DNA from: Micromonospora chokoriensis
GTDB taxonomy: Bacteria > Actinomycetota > Actinomycetes > Mycobacteriales > Micromonosporaceae
DNA: 64,000 nt
NCBI RefSeq assembly: GCF_900091505.1
Contig: NZ_LT607409.1
Span: 3,782,001-3,846,000, forward strand
Direction: 5' to 3'
A program made the position numbers and the translations under genes. The notes beneath the pieces are model-generated. The model saw only the letters and a program-made list of their open reading frames with translations, ran no database searches and had not been told where the DNA came from. Positions 61,888 through 64,000 of this stretch are shown here, in pieces. Position 1 is the first letter of the stretch, and each line of letters opens with the position of its first letter.

Positions 61888-62760
61888 ATGACCAAGGTTC
61901 TCGTCATCGGTGCCACCGGCAACCAGGGAGGAGCGGTCAGCGACCTGCTCCTCGACCACGGCCACGAGGTCGTCGCGTACGTCCGCGCGCCCGAGTCGCC
62001 CGCCGCCCAGGCGCTCGCGGCACGTGGTGTGCAGCTCGCCCCCGGCAACCTCGCCGACGCCGAGGCGCTCGGCCGCGCCGCCGCCGGCGTCGACGCGGTA
62101 TTCGGACTCTCGGTGCCCTTCGGTGAGGGTGGCAAGGAGGAGGAGATCGCCCAGGGCCGCCTGATCGTCGACACCGCGACCCGCGTCGGCGCCCACCTGG
62201 TGTACTCGTCGGTCCGTGGCGCGGACCGCCTGGAGGACAGCGACATCGACCATGCCGACAGCAAGCAGGTGGTCGAGACGTACCTGCGTGGGCAGGACGT
62301 GCGCGCCACGGTTCTCGGACCGGTCTATTTCATCGAGAACGTGCTCAACCTGAACTTCAGCCGCCTGGGCGACGGCGTCCTCTCCAACCCCCTGTCGCCG
62401 GGCAAGAAGCTGGACCAGGTCACCGTGCTCGACATCGCCGGCCTGGCGGTGTACGCCATCGAGCACCCGGACGAGCTGGTGGGTAAGCGGATCGACGTGG
62501 CCTCCGACAGTGTGACCGGCGAGGAGGCGGCCCGGATCCTCAGTGCGGCGATCGGCCGGGAGATCCCGTACCGGCAGATGCCCCTCGCCCAGGTCAGGCA
62601 GTGGGCGGGCGACGAGATCGCGGACATGTTCCAGCGTTTCGAGGACAACACCGACTTCGTCGACGTGGTCGCTCTGCGGGCGCAGTACCCGGGTGTGACC
62701 TGGCACAGCTACGCCGACTGGGCCAAGACGGTCGACTGGGACCGGGTGCTCAAGGGCTGA
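61888..62760 (+). CDS. NmrA-family NAD(P)-binding protein, second copy
   Basis: A 290-residue NmrA-type protein: KVLVIGATGNQGGAVSDLLL at the nucleotide loop, YSSVRGADRLEDSDIDHADS and LGPVYFIENVLNLNF. A paralogue of the ActVA-ORF4-like protein at 52367. It could act in the final oxidation/coupling steps or as a quinone reductase. AAGGAGA precedes the ATG. It lies 71 bases after the MFS gene and ends with a strong terminator, which likely marks the cluster border. Confidence 0.82.
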   Translation: MTKVLVIGATGNQGGAVSDLLLDHGHEVVAYVRAPESPAAQALAARGVQLAPGNLADAEALGRAAAGVDAVFGLSVPFGEGGKEEEIAQGRLIVDTATRVGAHLVYSSVRGADRLEDSDIDHADSKQVVETYLRGQDVRATVLGPVYFIENVLNLNFSRLGDGVLSNPLSPGKKLDQVTVLDIAGLAVYAIEHPDELVGKRIDVASDSVTGEEAARILSAAIGREIPYRQMPLAQVRQWAGDEIADMFQRFEDNTDFVDVVALRAQYPGVTWHSYADWAKTVDWDRVLKG

Positions 62761-62766
62761 CGACGG

Positions 62767-62803
62767 GGCGGCGCGGGGAGGTCCGGGCGCTCCCCGCGCC
62801 GCC
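62767..62803 (+). terminator. Terminator closing the polyketide cluster
   Basis: GGCGGCGCGGGGAG (62767-62780) pairs perfectly with CTCCCCGCGCCGCC (62790-62803) around a 9-base loop, 6 bases after the NmrA gene stop. Confidence 0.82.
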
Positions 62804-62881
62804 GCCACACGACGGAGTCGGCCGGTGGTGACCTGCGGCTTGTCGGTTCCGGCTGCCCGCCGCCCGCCGAATGGCACAGTG

Positions 62882-63280
62882 ATGTCCATGGACAGGAAGC
62901 ACGTCAACGAATGGCTCGCCTCCTACGAGCGGGTGTGGCGGACGCCGGGCACCAACGACCTGGTCACCCTCTTCACCGAGGACGCGCGCTACCAGCAGGG
63001 GCCGTACTGGACGCCCGTCGTCGGCCTGCCGGCCATCGCGCAGATGTGGGAGAAGCAGCGCAAGGGTCCCGACGAGGTGTTCCAGATGACCAGCGACATC
63101 GTCGCGGTCGAGGGCGACACCGCGGTGTCGCGTCAGGAGGTCCGCTACGGCGACCCGGTCGAGCAGGAGTACCGCGATCTGTGGATCATGCGGTTCGCCG
63201 ACGACGGGCGGTGCCGGTCGTTCGAGGAATGGCCGTTCTGGCCGGGCCAGCAGCCGGCCGACCCGCCGGACGGCTCGTGA
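62882..63280 (+). CDS. SnoaL/NTF2-like small protein
   Basis: A 132-residue NTF2-fold protein: WLASYERVWRTPGTNDLVTL, then FTEDARYQQGPYWTPVVGLP and LWIMRFADDGRCRSFEEWPF. Function unknown; related proteins are isomerases, cyclases or simple binding proteins. No good ribosome site precedes ATG 62882 (or ATG 62888), so a leaderless transcript is possible. Outside the terminator of the polyketide cluster and convergent with an MFS gene, it may not belong to the pathway. Confidence 0.7.
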   Translation: MSMDRKHVNEWLASYERVWRTPGTNDLVTLFTEDARYQQGPYWTPVVGLPAIAQMWEKQRKGPDEVFQMTSDIVAVEGDTAVSRQEVRYGDPVEQEYRDLWIMRFADDGRCRSFEEWPFWPGQQPADPPDGS

Positions 63281-63305
63281 GCAGTGTGTCGACGAACGGG
63301 GTCGC

Positions 63306-64000
63306 TCACACGGGGGCCTCGGCAGGTTTCGGCGCGGTGTCGAGCGGCAGGTCGCGCATCCGACGGATCGGGGTCGACAGGTAGATGATCGGGGACAGCA
63401 CGGTGAGCGCCCCGAAGAGCAGCAGGGTGGTACGCGCGCCGAGCTGCCCGGCCAGGACGCCGGCCAGCAGACCGCCGAGCGGGATGGCACCCCAGGAGAC
63501 GAACTTGACCGTGGCGATCACGCGGGACAGGAGCTCCGGCGGGCTGGCGAGCATCCGGTAGGTGCGGGTGGTCACGCTGAGCACCACCGAGGAGACGGCG
63601 AGGATGACGTTGCCGGCGGCGAAGGCGAGGTAGCCGACGGCACCGGTGCCGAGCGGAATGATGAGCGCGCCGGGCACGCTGGCGAAGGCCGCGATGATCA
63701 GGCCGCGTGCGGTGCCGAACCGATCGGTGAACCGGGTGGTGAGCGCGGCGCCGATGAGGGCGCCGAGGCCGTCGGCGGCGAGCAGCAGGCCGACCATGAC
63801 CGGCGGCGCGTGCAGCTCCCGCACCAGGTAGAACGGGAAGAGCGCGAGCATCGCGCCGCTGACGAAGTTCGTCGCGGTGGCGTCCCACATGGCCGGTCCG
63901 ATGATCGGATGTCGGAGCACGAAGTGCCAGCCTTCCCGGATCATGGTGACCATCGGCGGTCGTTCGGTCGGCCGCTGCACCGTGCGGGCCGGGAGGGTGC
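63306..64000 (-). CDS. MFS transporter, 5' end outside window
   Basis: C-terminal 230 residues of a major facilitator protein; the frame stays open to the right edge, so the start lies beyond. Visible helices include GAMLALFPFYLVRELHAPPV, MVGLLLAADGLGALIGAAL and LGGLLAGVLAGQLGARTTLLL, with the loop motif TTRFTDRFG. It resembles the MefA/enterobactin-exporter-like group (MFS_3). Substrate unknown. Confidence 0.82.
   Translation of the reverse strand, partial: TLPARTVQRPTERPPMVTMIREGWHFVLRHPIIGPAMWDATATNFVSGAMLALFPFYLVRELHAPPVMVGLLLAADGLGALIGAALTTRFTDRFGTARGLIIAAFASVPGALIIPLGTGAVGYLAFAAGNVILAVSSVVLSVTTRTYRMLASPPELLSRVIATVKFVSWGAIPLGGLLAGVLAGQLGARTTLLLFGALTVLSPIIYLSTPIRRMRDLPLDTAPKPAEAPV

Noticed and set aside
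1..64000. CRISPR arrays, rRNA, tRNA, phage or IS transposase genes
   Set aside because: None was recognised on either strand by reading; small RNA genes could still escape this kind of inspection.

Overview
The window is about 72% G+C, with GTG and ATG starts, GGAGG-type ribosome sites, many ATGA/GTGA overlaps and hairpin terminators without U tracts. Gene content points to a filamentous actinomycete, most likely Micromonosporaceae (a Micromonospora-like genome). The genus is inferred, not shown. No rRNA, tRNA, CRISPR array or intact insertion sequence was found.

Region 1 (1-15350) is a RiPP biosynthetic cluster, cut by the left edge. It holds a YcaO cyclodehydratase end, a SagB-type dehydrogenase, an HlyD-like adaptor, two NHLM-type ABC exporters (one with a C39 leader peptidase), a MerR regulator, two different nitrile-hydratase-like-leader precursors, a second YcaO, TfuA and a B12-type radical SAM enzyme. 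Precursor A ends in a Cys-rich core suited to thiazole/oxazole formation by YcaO + SagB. Precursor B ends in a hydrophobic core with no Cys, Ser or Thr. It sits directly upstream of YcaO-TfuA (the thioamidation pair) and the radical SAM gene. A two-product RiPP locus sharing one export system is the best candidate here for an undescribed system.

Region 2 (15400-38600) is mixed accessory and chromosomal material: a GNAT, a cyclase-family hydrolase with a ThDP enzyme, a GDSL esterase, an MFS pump, an ECF42-like sigma factor, and a lipoprotein-methyltransferase-FecCD-ATPase uptake operon. A secreted hydrolase follows, whose ribosome site lies in a long hairpin. Next comes a cell-wall block in which a membrane HTH/NBR1-Ig protein precedes M15, M23 and SpoIID-type enzymes; the last two share a duplicated N-terminal I36 module. 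It ends with a secreted beta-helix protein and a GH43 arabinofuranosidase behind a LacI-type operator. Two decayed genes (23343-23630, 30643-30814) mark old rearrangements.

Region 3 (38587-62803) is a type II polyketide cluster matching the actinorhodin (act) cluster almost gene for gene: SARP activator, flavin reductase (ActVB), ketoreductase (ActIII), the actVI block (ORFA,1,2,3,4 in order), the actVA block (ORF1-6 in order), KS/CLF/ACP, aromatase/cyclase (ActVII) and second-ring cyclase (ActIV). It adds acetyl-CoA carboxylase genes (AccDA fusion, AccC, AccB) around the ketoreductase, a TetR/MFS resistance pair and an extra NmrA-family gene. SARP-type direct repeats with 11-bp period precede the flavin reductase and the ketoreductase. 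A benzoisochromanequinone, possibly dimeric, is the expected product.

Region 4 (62882-64000) holds a SnoaL-like gene and an MFS gene cut by the right edge.
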